The notes beneath the pieces were generated by a model. The model saw only the letters and a list, made by a program, of their open reading frames with translations. It was not told the origin of the DNA and searched no databases. Positions 11,273 through 22,794 of a stretch of DNA of 64,000 nt are shown here, piece after piece. Location: positions 3,861,053 to 3,925,052 of the forward strand of contig OZ026835.1 in assembly GCA_964023205.1 (NCBI GenBank). The letters run 5' to 3'. The position numbers were made by a program, and so were the translations under genes. Within the stretch, counting starts at the first letter, position 1; every line of letters starts with the position of its first letter. The stretch comes from Lutraria lutraria (taxonomy: Eukaryota > Mollusca > Bivalvia > Venerida > Mactridae).

Positions 11273-12114
11273 TTTCAAACTGGGCTTAGAAGTGGCTCGT
11301 CACTTTTTATCCTTCAAAATCGGAGTCTCTCCTTGTATCAAGAAAACTCGTATCTCGAATATTCTGATGTTGTTTGAAGCAACTGTACCAAATATGAACT
11401 TGACCAACTCGATAAAATCCAGAACGAATGTGCTCGCATAGTATCGGGTGCAACTGAACTTATTTCATTGGAGGAACTTTACAGAGGAATTGGTTGGGAA
11501 ACACTTTCTGGAAGAAGATACAAACATAGACTGTCTCTATTTTACAAAATGCATAGTAACCAGACACCCAAATACCTCTCTTCACTAATACCTCGTTCTA
11601 CTAATTCGAATTATTACTTAAGAAACTCTGGTGACATACACCTAGTACCAGCTAGAACTATGCTTTATTTTAATTCCTTCCTACCTTCAGTTGTTCGTGA
11701 CTGGAATCTTATTCCGTCTAATATCCGCTGCTCACCGACACTTAGTACATTTAAAACATATCTCGATGTAAGTAAAAACGAACTCCAATGTATTATTATG
11801 TAGGATCTAGAAAGCTCCAAGTGCAACATACACGCCTCCGCACAAAGTGCAGTGCTCTTAATTACCACTTGTTTCTGAAAGACATCTGCCCCTCACCGTT
11901 GTGTCGATGTGGTCAAATTGAGTCAAATTATCATTACTTCTTTGAGTGTAACTATTATGGCACATGGCGTAATAATATGCTCAGTAACCTCCGAAATTAT
12001 AACATTAGCCTGGACCTCCTATTATTTGGTGACCCAACGCTTTCAGATCAGGAAAATAACACCATTTTTAGTCATATCCAGAACTTCATATCTGACACTA
12101 AGATATTTATCTGA
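11273..12114 (+). pseudogene. LINE ORF2 3' part: post-RT region and Cys/His C terminus
   Basis: After the MITE the RT continues as ISNWA-stop-KWLVTF-PSKSESLL. There follow YELDQLDKIQNECARIVSGA, ISLEELYRGIGWETLSGRR and VRDWNLIPSNIR, which are standard downstream blocks of this LINE type (11384-11780). After a frameshift near 11800, 11815-12114 gives HTRLRTKCSALNYHLF and a cluster LCRCGQIESNYHYFFECNYY, a Cys-Cys-His-Cys pattern typical of the extreme C terminus of CR1/L2-like ORF2 proteins. Frameshifted and therefore dead. Confidence 0.75.
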
Positions 12115-12529
12115 GCTTAGTAATATCAACTCTGGTTAGTAACCTAATGCCGTTGACCCAGTATATTACCTATATCTTATTTATGAGTCATGTCCCCCCT
12201 TCTCTCTCCCTCTCTCTGTCCTGTCTGTATGTCTTCCTCTCTCCCTCCCCTTATATGCAGGCATATTTCTCTTTTGCACATACTCATATACATTTTTGAA
12301 CTCACAGTCATCATATTGTTTGTTTCTATATTTGCCTTGTTTATTCCTATGTTAATGTCTTCATCACATTAGAGCAAGCTCAATGTAAATTTACTACTAT
12401 CCGCCCAAGGGGAAGAATTCTATAAGACTTAGTCGTTCGTTCTAATCCTTTCCTTATATAATATATTATATGTTTTGTTTTATCATGTACTTGTGAATGT
12501 TGGATGACTTGGAATAAATATGTTTAAAC

Positions 12530-12936
12530 TAAAAAGCGAAAATACGACATGGCATAAATCAGCCACCATATATACCTTATACAAGTTGGTGCACATGAGC
12601 TTGTACAACCGGAACGCGAAAATGCAACAATGCAACAATGCGAAAATGCGAAAAAGTCGACTTTGTCGTATTTTTGCATTGTTACATTTTCGCCACGAAA
12701 AAGCAAAGATACAACAGATGCAAGGCGAAAACACGACACATTTTTGGTGTCGTATTGTCGCCCTTCATCTGTCGTATTTTCGCTTTTTTCGCCACGACAA
12801 TGTGAAAATGCAACAATGCAAAGATACGACAAAGTACGAGTGTAGACTTTGTCGTATTTTCGCTTTTTCGCATTTTCGCTTTGTTGTGGCGAAAAAGCGA
12901 AATTACGACATGGCACAAATCAGCCACCATACATTT
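12530..12936. repeat. repeat element with 44-bp direct flanks and palindromic GCGAAAAT core
   Basis: Near-identical direct repeats lie at 12530-12574 and 12891-12935 (AAAAAGCGAAAATACGACATG and GACATGGCAxAAATCAGCC). The region between is made of short words (GCGAAAATGC, GTCGTATTTTCGC, AATGCAACAATGC) in both orientations, so it can fold extensively. The lack of stops in several frames on both strands is a by-product of this composition; the overlapping ORFs of 130-144 codons are not genes. Confidence 0.65.
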
Positions 12937-13199
12937 ATGGCATTGAACTATTGAACTGGTATAATTATATACTATAAAAAGGCGTATATCTCTTCGTTTC
13001 GGTGATTGGGCACCACCTTTACAAAACACAAAATTATAAAGCAATACGGACGAATCTTTCAAATCAAAGTTTGCAGCGGTTTCAGTTACATGTATATATT
13101 TTTGCACAAAATAACACCAAAACTAAATTCCTAGACTTATCCGTTACTGAGAAATCGAACAAGAAACTCTAGAATTTGACCCGATTTCGTTTGGTCTAT
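12937..13199. other. spacer
   Basis: No feature seen between the palindromic repeat and the - strand LINE. Confidence 0.4.
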
Positions 13200-14285
13200 G
13201 TTGAAAGATTTATTATGTTCATTGAGTTTTGTTTACGCATGGATTTATCAATGTGTAGGAAAAGTTGCGGCCACACCAAGACTAAGCGAACCACCGCTTG
13301 TAAAAACAATACCTAAATAACTGAACTTATTTACAATTTGAATAGGATGTTCATCGTGTAAAAATTCTGTATTCTGTGGTATAGTTCCACCTTTTTTAAA
13401 AATTTTCGTTTTAGCAACATTGATCTTCAACTTCCACAACTCACAATAACTGCACGCATAATAAACAAATGTTCTTCTGTAACTCTTCAGCATGATTTGC
13501 AAAGATAACAATGACATCTGCATATAATAATAAAAAGATTTTAAACATTTTAATCGATCAACATTCTTCAAGGTCATTGATAAACATAGAAAAAGGAACG
13601 GAGATAAAGCACTCACCTTGTCTTACTCCAAGCAAACAGAGGTACTCTTCACTTAATTTATTATAATATTTTACTCTTGATTTTACAGAATCATAAATGG
13701 ATTTTACAACATCAAAAGTTTTTCCTCTTAATCCCAATTGTATCAATTTGTACCACAGATTATCCCTAACAACATAATCAAAAGCCTTGTTAAATCTACA
13801 TATAATGTGTATAATTGTTTCCCTTGATTCAAAAAATGTGAAATTAAACCAGTTAATACATATTGTCTACAGAGCTAAACTTTGGTGTAAAACCTGCTAG
13901 CGCTTCTACATAAACATTATTATATTATTCAGCCCAAACTTTCAACCAATTGTTAATTATACGCGTAAATAGTTTTCATAAACAACCTAAAAGAGTGATA
14001 TCACGGTAATTCTCACCATTATCACTGCTTCACTTTTTATGCAAATGTATGACATATCCTCGGACCATCTTTCTGGGAAATAACCAATATCATATATCTT
14101 ATTAAATAATGAATATAAAACAGGCAATAAAACATCTTTAACATGAATGAAAAATTAATTTAATAATAAATCAGGTCGAATAGACATTTTATCTTTTAGT
14201 TCTTTTAAGGCTGTATTAATCTCCTCTGTACTAATTTGGGTATTTAAGGTATCTGGCGTGGATGTAAGGTCAAATCAAGTTTCAC
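13200..14285 (-). pseudogene. LINE ORF2 reverse transcriptase, - strand copy (3' half)
   Basis: Reading downward on the - strand: STEEINTALKELKDK and DIGYFPERW near 14230-14070, a frame-broken RT1 block, FNKAFDYVVRDNLWYKLIQL near 13790-13735 (first catalytic Asp block degraded), LLGVRQGE then FSMFINDLEE (13640-13560), and the post-catalytic blocks LWKLKINVAKTKIFKKGG and FSYLGIVFTSGGSLSLG (13440-13270). The YADD block falls in a frameshifted stretch near 13520 (YYYMQMSLLSLQIM-like). It is the same family as 4.2-5.3 kb and is the 3' continuation of the endonuclease at 18.4-17.0 kb, separated from it by a nested insertion. Confidence 0.75.
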
Positions 14286-15164
14286 CAATTTATAGATTTA
14301 AAAACTAAACCATAATTATATACTGAAATAAACCCACTATATAAAGTACATTGCAAGTGATTTGAAACAAATATTACACTTGATTGGTCTTCTATAAACC
14401 AATATCGCACATAATTTTCGATTTTTTGAACAACGATAACTACTCTGTATTTAGGAATATATTGCAACAAATAGCCTTAAAATCACTATAAATGTATAAT
14501 GCAGGGAACTGTGCCTCAGGTTTTTGATAACGTCCTCGGTTCGTTAGATACTTGACTTTAAAGAAATTCCGTACCCAAAACCCCGCTGTTTATTACGTAA
14601 TACGCCATAGATAAAAAATGAAAACAAGTATTATAATTCTGAGGCTCTTTACCCTAGATTGACATTTCCGCTACAAAATATTGAAAACCGCTTTGAAATC
14701 CGTCATCAAATAAGACGACAATGGTAATTCGAAAATGACACCTACTGTGTTTTTTAAGCTGAGCAATTAACAATTAAGTGTCGGATCATTATCGTCTCAT
14801 GAAATCAACGAATTTGACGCACCCCATTCAATTTTGATAGCCAATCAAAATCGGTTATGTCTACGGTTCAATAATTTAAACCACGTCCAGGTTTGATGTC
14901 TAGTAAGAGATTTTATAACAATTTTTTGTCATTAATGAATAATAGTATCATATCGCACCAATACAATGTGTATTACGTTATTGATTTTTAATGGTGATAA
15001 GGCAAAGTCGATAAAGGGGTGCAGTATTTATTGCAATAAAACACCATTTTTAGCGTTCGGTTAGACTGTTTTGTTGCTTGGTATTTAAGTATGATATTTA
15101 ATCTTTGTAAATAACGTAAAATATCATTTTACTTTATTTTAGCGATTTTAACCTTAAAACACAT
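14286..15164. other. unidentified stretch inside the broken - strand LINE
   Basis: No coding similarity is seen. The - strand LINE frame stops at about 14285 and the + strand LINE starts at about 15165, so this is probably another insertion or flanking DNA brought in. Nothing recognised. Confidence 0.35.
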
Positions 15165-16955
15165 TGAAGTCAGCTCGAGTTGTTCCGTTATTCAAGAAAA
15201 ATGACAAGACAGAAGTTGGTAATTATCATCTAGTCTCAGTTTTAAGCGTTTTGTCCAAAAGCATTGGAAAAGGTTATCTTTGATCAAGTTGAAGAATATC
15301 TGTCTTCAAATAATCTCAGGACTGTATGTTTTCCAGTCTGGCTTCAGGCAAGGTTTCTCTACTGACACATGTCTCATTCATCTTTCAGATTATATTAGGT
15401 TCCAAATGGATAAAGGTAATATTGTTGGTATGGTTTTGTTAGACTTACAGGAAGCCTTTGATACTGTGGATCATAGCATTCTGTTGATGAAGTTGAAGGC
15501 ACTAGGTCTCTCAAAGGTTACTGTTCAGTGGTTTACTTCATATTATATTTGTCCGATCGACATCAATTGGTGGATGTCGGTGGTAGTCACTCTTCTCGAG
15601 CAACAATATCATGTGGTGTTCCCCAGGGCTCTATTCTAGGTCCATTGTTGTTTCTTATATATGTCAATGACATGTCTGGTGCAGTGAAGAATAAGTTGTT
15701 ACTGTATGCAGATGATTTAGGTATTTTGATCTCTGGTAAGGATAGGTCTGATTCAGTAGAGCTCAGAAATGAATATTCTCAGTGAATGGTTAATTTGTAA
15801 TAGGTTATCTTTGCATTTTGGGAAGACAGAGTCTGTGTTGTTTGGCTCCAAACCAAGGTTAAAGTGTCAACCCAATCTTAATGTTATATGTAATGGTCAA
15901 CATATCGTAGCTAAGGATTCTGTTAAGTATCTTGGAGCCACTCTAGATCAAAATCTGTCCTTTGATTATATGGCTAGGTCAACTATAAAGAAAGGTAATA
16001 CTAGGTTGAAGTTCTTTTATAGGAAGAGTAAGTTCCTTAATCCACATTCTAAAAGGTTATAAGCAACATCCCTTATTCAGTGTCATTTTGACTATGGTTG
16101 TTACTAACAGCTTGACTCAGGAACTTAGGAACAAGCTACAGGTCACCACAAAATTATCAGATTTGTGTTAGATCTAGAAGCAAGAGCTCATATTGATCAA
16201 AGTCATTTTGTCAAGCTGAACTGATTACCTGTCTCAAAAAGGGTTGATCAAATCATGTTGTGTCATGTGTTCAAAATCTACAGTGGTAGAGCACCAGGTT
16301 ACCTAAATGATCATTTTATTCCACTTAGTTCAGTTCATAACTATTCCACTAGGTTCAGAGTGTCAGTGGATGCTTCCAGTGATTCATTTACAGAGACTGG
16401 AAGATTCTGTCTACCCAAGGTTACGGGTTTTGGTAAACGATCATTTGCTTATCAAGGTTGCTCCCTCTGGAATGAAATGCCACAGCATATAAGAGAAGTT
16501 AAGAACCTCCCTCAGTTTAAGTCCACCGTCAAAGCCCATCTGCTTGCTGGTGTTTGAAGTTGTTTTTATACACATTTTAAATATCAATAGTTCTTAGATA
16601 ATGATGTAAATTCTGTGATAGTAATTTTATTCTGTGATAATAATTATCTCTAAGATAAATTTGTATTATTTTTTCATATTAATGTTATTTGTTGTTGTTT
16701 TCTTGGTTATTTACATATAATTTTATAAAGGACCACAATAGAAATAAGGATTTACCTCCTTCTTTGTGTTATCCTTGTATTTTAACGTTTTTGACATGGT
16801 TTCAATTTTTTACTGATATTATTTACCTTTAATAATTCTATAGTCTCAATTTGTATATTCAGTATTTTTTTTTTAACACTGTAACTTTATATGCCTATTT
16901 GGGGAAATATATGTACCATGTTTTAGAAATAGTTGAAATATGAATAATAATAAAT
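15165..16955 (+). pseudogene. 5'-truncated LINE: reverse transcriptase to 3' end
   Basis: The copy starts abruptly at SARVVPLFKKNDKTEVGNY. It continues with VFQSGFRQGFSTDTCLIHL, GMVLLDLQEAFDTVDHSILL (catalytic Asp), a frame change, ATISCGVPQGSILGPLLFLI, KLLLYADDLGILISG (catalytic YADD near 15712), LICNRLSLHFGKTESVLFG, VKYLGATLDQNLSFDYMA, then the post-RT region to LWNEMPQHIREVKNLPQF and a stop at 16555. The 3' tail is an (AATA)n-type microsatellite near 16940-16962. Pattern L2/CR1-like and unlike the - strand LINE it lies in. Frameshifts near 15270, 15530, 15770 and 16080-16250 make it dead. Confidence 0.8.
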
Positions 16956-16969
16956 AAATAACCAATGCC

Positions 16970-18400
16970 GATACGTTCATTCACTAAACATGTCTTCTGA
17001 ACAATTAACAGCTTTAAAATATTGTGCAAAATTCGAAAACGATACATTTCATTGGTTCACACCACAGATTCTTTCAACATTTTCCAGTACAGACGTGCAT
17101 TTTTGTACCTAGCGTTTAACAGCTTATTTGTTTGTTCTTTATCGAAATTAGTCCTGCATTTTCGTAAAAGTGTTTCATATTCAGACCTAGCTTTTACCAT
17201 ATTTACTCTGTTAAAGTCATCCTGCCAATCACGAAATTTATTTAAACATTTATAAAATATCTGCTGTTTTTCATAACATTCATTATTGTACCAAGGTTGA
17301 TTAGCATATTCTGAAACTTTATTTGAATCATCTGCTGATTTTTTCTTTATAAATGGAGAAGCAGCATTACCAAAGATGTTTTCTAATTTCTATGCATTTA
17401 TCAATATCATTCTGTGAGCTACTTAATGAAATACTATTTTGCAGATTCATAAAATATTCCGCATTTTTTCCATTTGATAATAATTCAGTATATTGACCTT
17501 TCATATCTTCGTTCCATACATATGTGAAATTAATACTGTTAAAATTCTGATCTACATATACATTTGTATATCCTTATGAATATCATCAACATTTGTCTTA
17601 AACACAAAAGAAGCATTTATAAGAAAATGATCAAACACAATATTGGACAATCAATATCAAAGGTACTTATATGCTCACACATATTATTTTTACACAATAA
17701 ATAATCACAATTATTCACAAATGTATATTTAGTTTAATTAGTTATTTATCCACGTTCTACCATTCATTATTCTATAGTCTGTTTGTTTGCAACAGTCTTC
17801 CATTATTATTCACATGCCCATCATCCTGAGAAAATCGTTGGATGTTTTTATCTGTTTGGTAATCTTCTGGTAAAACATCAATATTAAAAACACTAAAATT
17901 ATCATGTATGACAAAATCAGGAAGCAAAGAAGTACGGGCATTAAAATCACCAAAAATCAAATAGTAGCAATCATCATTTGAACTATTTTCTACGTGTGTA
18001 ACAGAGTCGATCAATCTGTTAAAAATCTTATTGTCTACCACAGATTGTCTACTGCTGTTATCTGGTATAACATAAACAAGACCAATGTAGACATCTTTGT
18101 CAATTGAAAGTTTAGCGCCCATAATATAGCATCTTGAGAAGTAAAGAATAGCGTATCATTAGTGATCAAGTCAGTTTTCACATAAATAATAATAGCACCT
18201 GAATTACTTTTAGATGTATTTTTAACGTTAGTTCTATGCAATACAAAATATTGAAAACTAACTTGTAAGTTTGAAAACGAATCTGTCCATGTTTCCGTGA
18301 AAAGAACAATATCATTATTATCAAAAACACTTTTTACAAAATCAGAATGAAGTTTATCAGTGCGTTTGCTTTGCAAACCATTTATATTCATATACGCACA
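16970..18400 (-). pseudogene. LINE ORF2 endonuclease and linker, - strand copy (5' half)
   Basis: Reading from 18391 down: MNINGLQSKRTDKLHSDF, FDNNDIVLFTETWTDSF (catalytic TETW), SGAIIIYVK, a frame change, VYIGLVYVIPD and YYLIFGDFNARTS (GDFN motif), RLLQTNRL. These mark an APE-type endonuclease that nicks the target DNA. The linker follows near 17290-17050, readable as NQPWYNNECYEKQQIFY and NFDKEQTNKLLNARYKNARL. Below 16970 the element is cut by the + strand LINE; its RT is at 14.3-13.2 kb and its ORF1 at 20.2-19.6 kb. Several frame breaks. Confidence 0.75.
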
Positions 18401-19639
18401 TCGAATAACAACCTCCCCCGCGTTGACCTAGATATTGGCCTACTTCGTAGGTACAGCCCGTGCACCCTGACCTCTGTCATGAGACAGTTTGTATTTTTAG
18501 AACTCGGTGACATCCTATTCCGGTTGAGCGATACGCTCCGCCTGTACGGACTGGATTAGTTATTTCGGCGGAAGGTACCATCTTTAGCACGAGAAATGTG
18601 CGTTGTCCGATTGTAATTAATATATTCAATTGTTATAGGCGCGGTCTGTTCTCGAAGTGATTGTTCCAAGTGAATGGATTCACTGGGGTTCTAAGGAAAT
18701 TTTTTTTGTTCTCATACACTGAACTATTTCCATTATCATGTTCCAAAATATTAGTTGCCTCACGAATCAGGGTAAGTGTTTTTCATCCACCGAATTGTTC
18801 TTCACATCCGTGTAACCACTTTGTGAGACTTATTGGGTGTGAGCATTTGTTCAGATTTTTATTCAGATTTATTCTGTACAGCGGTATAATCCTGATTGTG
18901 TGAGCTGGTATTACACACTATTTACATTGGACACTAATGGATGGCAACTATCAGTTGTTGCAGTAGAAGTTGTGCGCGGTTGATTTAACCAAAGGGATTC
19001 GGCACATAAATTTTGACCCAAAAAAGTCACCTTACACTATATATAATGACAAGGGAAGTAACAATTTAACAGCCCAAGAAACTGACCAGGTCCTCTTTTC
19101 CACCGCGCATTTGTTTAAAATAAAAGCAATCCTAAAACAATACATATCGTCGTGTAGCTAACACATTTTCCTTCAAGAATATATATAGTTTCCCTATAAG
19201 AAAAGCAGCCTACACTCCACAATCTGCCAAAATATCTCAGGTCGAACAATTTCGTAAACATGGCACTTGCGGTACAAAGGCACGAAAGGGCTTGAATGTA
19301 TTTGCACAATTATCGCATCGGTTCAACAAATGTACGGAAAAAATCGAAAACTGTGCTAACCTGCAGTCTTGACATTGTACTTAACACATGTTTATTCGCT
19401 TACTTTCGTTTTCTTCATGTAAACGAAATCTAGGACAGTATCTAAATTAAGTCACGTGACCATATATGACAGCAGCTGAAATTGTACATGAAGAAAAGGA
19501 AAGCCTGTAACAGATTTGTGAAGGTATTTTGTTGACTTGATTGAGCAGTCGTGTATCCAGTGATAGGAACTACAGGGGGTTGGCTAACACAACTTGCGTT
19601 TGCTGGAGACATTTTGCACTTGTCTGAGAGTTACAGGCT
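18401..19639. other. spacer between ORF1 and ORF2 of the - strand LINE
   Basis: No similarity recognised. It may be inter-ORF sequence of the LINE with other insertions. Confidence 0.3.
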
Positions 19640-20235
19640 GTGTCATGTTGTTAGGCATTTGATTAGTTGTGCCCATCACAAGATTTTCACTGCCTGTAGA
19701 TGAACTCCTCTTGTCATGACTATTAATCAATTCATTATGAGTTAGTCTGTTATAATTTACATAATAATTCCACTGTGGTAATTCATCATAAATAACCCTG
19801 CCATCAGCTATGACCTTCGCAAGGTATCTTATAAATGCTGACTTTTGACCTAGAGTTTTGAACAGGGTTCACATGGTCAATAGAAAAGCCAGGACAGTTC
19901 TTGAGCATGTAGACCCCATCCATGATGTATTCTACATATCCATAATCTTTAAAATTGACTATGATGGGTCTTTTATTATAGTTACTACCATGAATCTTAC
20001 CACCAAGCCTGTGTGCACGACTTATATAAATCTCACGATGTATCAATATCTAGTTTAGACTCTAGAAATTCTCTGATCAGTGTAAAACAATTCTCTTGTC
20101 TGTTTTCAACTATTCCTCTGAAAATCAAATTGTTTCTCCTGGATCGAGCCTCTAAGTCTAGTTTAAATAGATATACAATGATGTATCTATTATTTTGGTT
20201 TTGATTAACAAGAATGACCAGAAAATAGGTCAATG
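19640..20235 (-). pseudogene. LINE ORF1 relic, - strand
   Basis: Two frames overlap into one protein read downward: LDLEARSRRNNLIFRGIVEN and FTLIREFLESKLDIDTS, then (after a frameshift at about 20040) EIYISRAHRLGGK, RPIIVNFKDYGYVEYIM and MLKNCPGFSIDH. This is the pattern of ORF1 RNA-binding proteins of invertebrate LINEs (RNNLIFRGI, RAHRLG, RPIIVNF). Orientation and order fit the - strand LINE whose endonuclease starts at 18.4 kb, giving an original element of roughly 20.2 to 13.2 kb. It differs from the ORF1 at 0.7-1.6 kb. Confidence 0.65.
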
Positions 20236-20499
20236 GATTGTCATTACTATTAAAGTGTTCTTTGGCAATCTTTTAACTGTATTTAATGGAATTGTACAAC
20301 TTCCTTTTCTTGAGGCCTTTTCATATTATTGACATCATTTTAATGATTAAATTTTCAGGGTCCAATTTTATAAAGCTTGAGATTGTTCTTCAAGCTCAGA
20401 TCTCATATTTTGTGTTTCATTATTTCTAAGTTATTTATGACTAAACAATGATGCTATTAATCACGTGTTATTTTCTCAACCATAATTATTCTGAATGAA
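20236..20499. other. spacer
   Basis: Contains one copy of the CAAGCTCAGATCTCA word shared with 22.3-22.8 kb; nothing else recognised. Confidence 0.3.
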
Positions 20500-20504
20500 T
20501 GTAG

Positions 20505-20620
20505 GACATTAGGACATTTGTCCCATCCCCCATGTCATGTGGACATTTGCCCCCAATGCTTATTTCGAAGTGGTCATTTCCCCTCCCCCAGTGCTTATTT
20601 TAGGTGGACATTTGGCATCG
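20505..20620. repeat. degenerate tandem repeat, about 40-bp unit, three copies
   Basis: Units share GGACATTTGtCCC and CCCAATGCTTATTT (or CCCAGTGCTTATTT), ending at about 20617. Confidence 0.55.
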
Positions 20621-22290
20621 GTTTTATATAGGTTTTTTTTGTAATTTAAATTATGTTCTCTTCTAATATTATGTATTCATATTTTACGGTACATATGCTA
20701 TGAATACTTGATTTGTGCTTGTCTCGAAAAGCAACCTTAAGTGAATTATTTATTATACATATAGCTATTCATAAATTTGCTGCTATTAATTTCTATTAAA
20801 TTCACACATTGACATTTTCCTTCAGTCTGAGACTTGTATGATGACATTTGTTGGCTGTGTTTATCAACTTTATTGGCTCTGTTTTATCAATATCTTGACA
20901 TTTAAACAATTATTCTGCTTAAGGATTACATACCCTAATACAAACATTCATTTCTAATCATTAAACTCTATTGAAATAATTTCCTGTACATGCCACTGTG
21001 GTCCTGGTCCATATGACCACAAATAAGAAAAACAATTTCTGCTCTTGAAATGTTGAAAACGTGGTTTAGTTGGATATTGCTTGTTTTTTGGGTTTTTTTT
21101 ATTTTAAGTTAATGCTAACAATAAGTTATCTCACTTAATATATAAAGAAAAAGGATAGGTTTATAGTCTGAAATTTATATACATATTCAACCGACTTTCA
21201 CAAGTTACCCCCCCCCCCCCCCCCCCCGAACAATGGGTTATATATCGTCCGTTAACACTTGCTTGATTCTTTGTATTATTTATTTACCTCAAATAATTCT
21301 GGTCTGGGTTAAATATATACTATAAATGGTCACACATTATTTTTCATCCACCGTGGTTTCTCATTTCTCACACAAGTTCATTGTATGCTCTATCAGGATC
21401 ACGTATTGAAGTCAATGTCAGAATTAATGCGAGGATATTGTATCAAGTATCTGACACATCTCTGTAGAAGATTGGAAATCTCCAGTTATTGACAGTCATT
21501 ACTTTAGATTTCCTATTTGTTATGTCAGCATATGAAGTATGTTTTCTAATCTAAAATGCCCTATTGTACGAGTATTTCTTCTCACAGCTGAACAGATTTT
21601 GTGATAAATTTGTTGCATTGTTGAATGAATCACTTTCATTTAATCATAAACTTTCCTCCTCTGGATACTGTTGTGAATTTTTCTGCCAATTTGAACTGCT
21701 CATTTCTGTGAAATCTTTAATGAATACGTTGTGTGGATGGTAAGTCATTCATACTAATGAAATTTGTACTGAATATTGAGATGTATTCTATAGAATGACT
21801 TTGATTAAAATTGTGCCATTTTTATGACATACTTACTGAAAGCGGTCCTATTTCATCGACCTTTAATTTAGACTGATGTCTATTTATGACTCTTCTTATG
21901 TAGTGAAAGTTTCAATTAAGTTCTTCCATTTAGATTCTATTTGTCAGGTTCCCAATAAGTTTGTGGCCAGCAGGCCCAAAAGCTAGATTAACAGGCCTGC
22001 TTAGGGGGTCCAGGCATTTTTCCAGCAATAATTTTAAAACTTGAAGATTTTCATACTGGCCCAAACTCGTTTCTATGCTGCTAAATAGGCTGATGGACGT
22101 TTTTTTTTTTATTTAGAACCGTGCTTGTTATCATTGGTTTCATTTCAACTTCTATCTATACCATAATACTCTTCAGTATTTGAGGTAATTGAAGTATGTA
22201 ATTATCATTAGTGAGGATAATAAGCAGAATGTTCAGTGTCTTTAGAGCAGATGGGATCATCTAGCAACTATCTAGATCCATGGCTATAAA
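20621..22290. other. non-coding, includes a 20-base poly-C tract
   Basis: Poly-C run near 21207-21226. No exon with good splice sites was found although upstream mannosidase exons were looked for here. Confidence 0.4.
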
Positions 22291-22294
22291 ACTT

Positions 22295-22770
22295 GAGGTC
22301 ATTCACTAATCTCAGATCTCAATTTTGTGTTTTCAGTATTCTCAAGTTGATAATTGTGAAAGCTTTACTACTGTTTAGACAGCATTCTTTATACAAATCG
22401 ATTGATGAAACTATTTTTGGGACAAATCACCCGAACCGTACTGTACTTACATGTTTTGCCACGAAAATTGGTCTTGAATAGGTTGAGACCAGAAGTTAGA
22501 GATCCAAGTTTATTCCCTCAAACCCTGGCACCAAGGTTACAAAAACTTGGGAATATTCTCTAAGCTCAGATCTCAATTCCATTCTCAAAGTTTTATGGTT
22601 GAAAAGACAGAGCTGATTTAGGTTAAAATACATGATCAGATAAATTATGCTGTCAGACTAATGTATCAATAATGTCATTATTGTCTGATCATAATGAAAC
22701 TTGAGATTTGAGATCACAGATCAATCTCAAAGTTGTATAACCTTGAGATCTGATTTCCAATTCTTAAGAT
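22295..22770. repeat. interspersed words of an AGATCTCAA-type repeat, both orientations
   Basis: CTCAGATCTCAATTTTGTG, CTCAGATCTCAATTCC and, inverted, TTGAGATTTGAGATC and CTTGAGATCTGATTTCC occur at 22312, 22566, 22697 and 22743; an earlier copy is at 20397. The inverted set suggests an old foldback repeat just 5' of the mannosidase exon. Confidence 0.4.
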
Positions 22771-22794
22771 CAGAATGTTCTAATGTTATTTCAG

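Larger units (their letters stand above)
8100..12535 (+). mobile_element. nearly full-length LINE (L2/CR1-like), degenerate, interrupted by a MITE
   Basis: One retrotransposon in order: N-terminal hydrophobic segment with 2A-like motif (8126-8420), endonuclease (8420-8835), linker (8834-9337), reverse transcriptase (9363-10333 and 11273-11370), post-RT region (11384-11805), C-terminal Cys/His cluster (11788-12114), and 3' UTR ending GGAATAAATATGTTTAAAC near 12533. Several frameshifts and stops and an internal deletion near 8405-8420 show that it is not autonomous. The MITE 10334-11270 lies inside the RT. Clade is inferred from the RT pattern and the 2A feature. Confidence 0.8.

Noticed and set aside
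12520..13107. Overlapping ORFs of 130-144 codons on both strands
   Set aside because: They come from low-complexity palindromic words that lack stop codons; no start context, splice sites or protein pattern.
21730..21745. GTAAGT donor-like site that might end an upstream MAN2C1 exon
   Set aside because: The frames before it contain stops, no acceptor is near, and the peptide does not resemble GH38.
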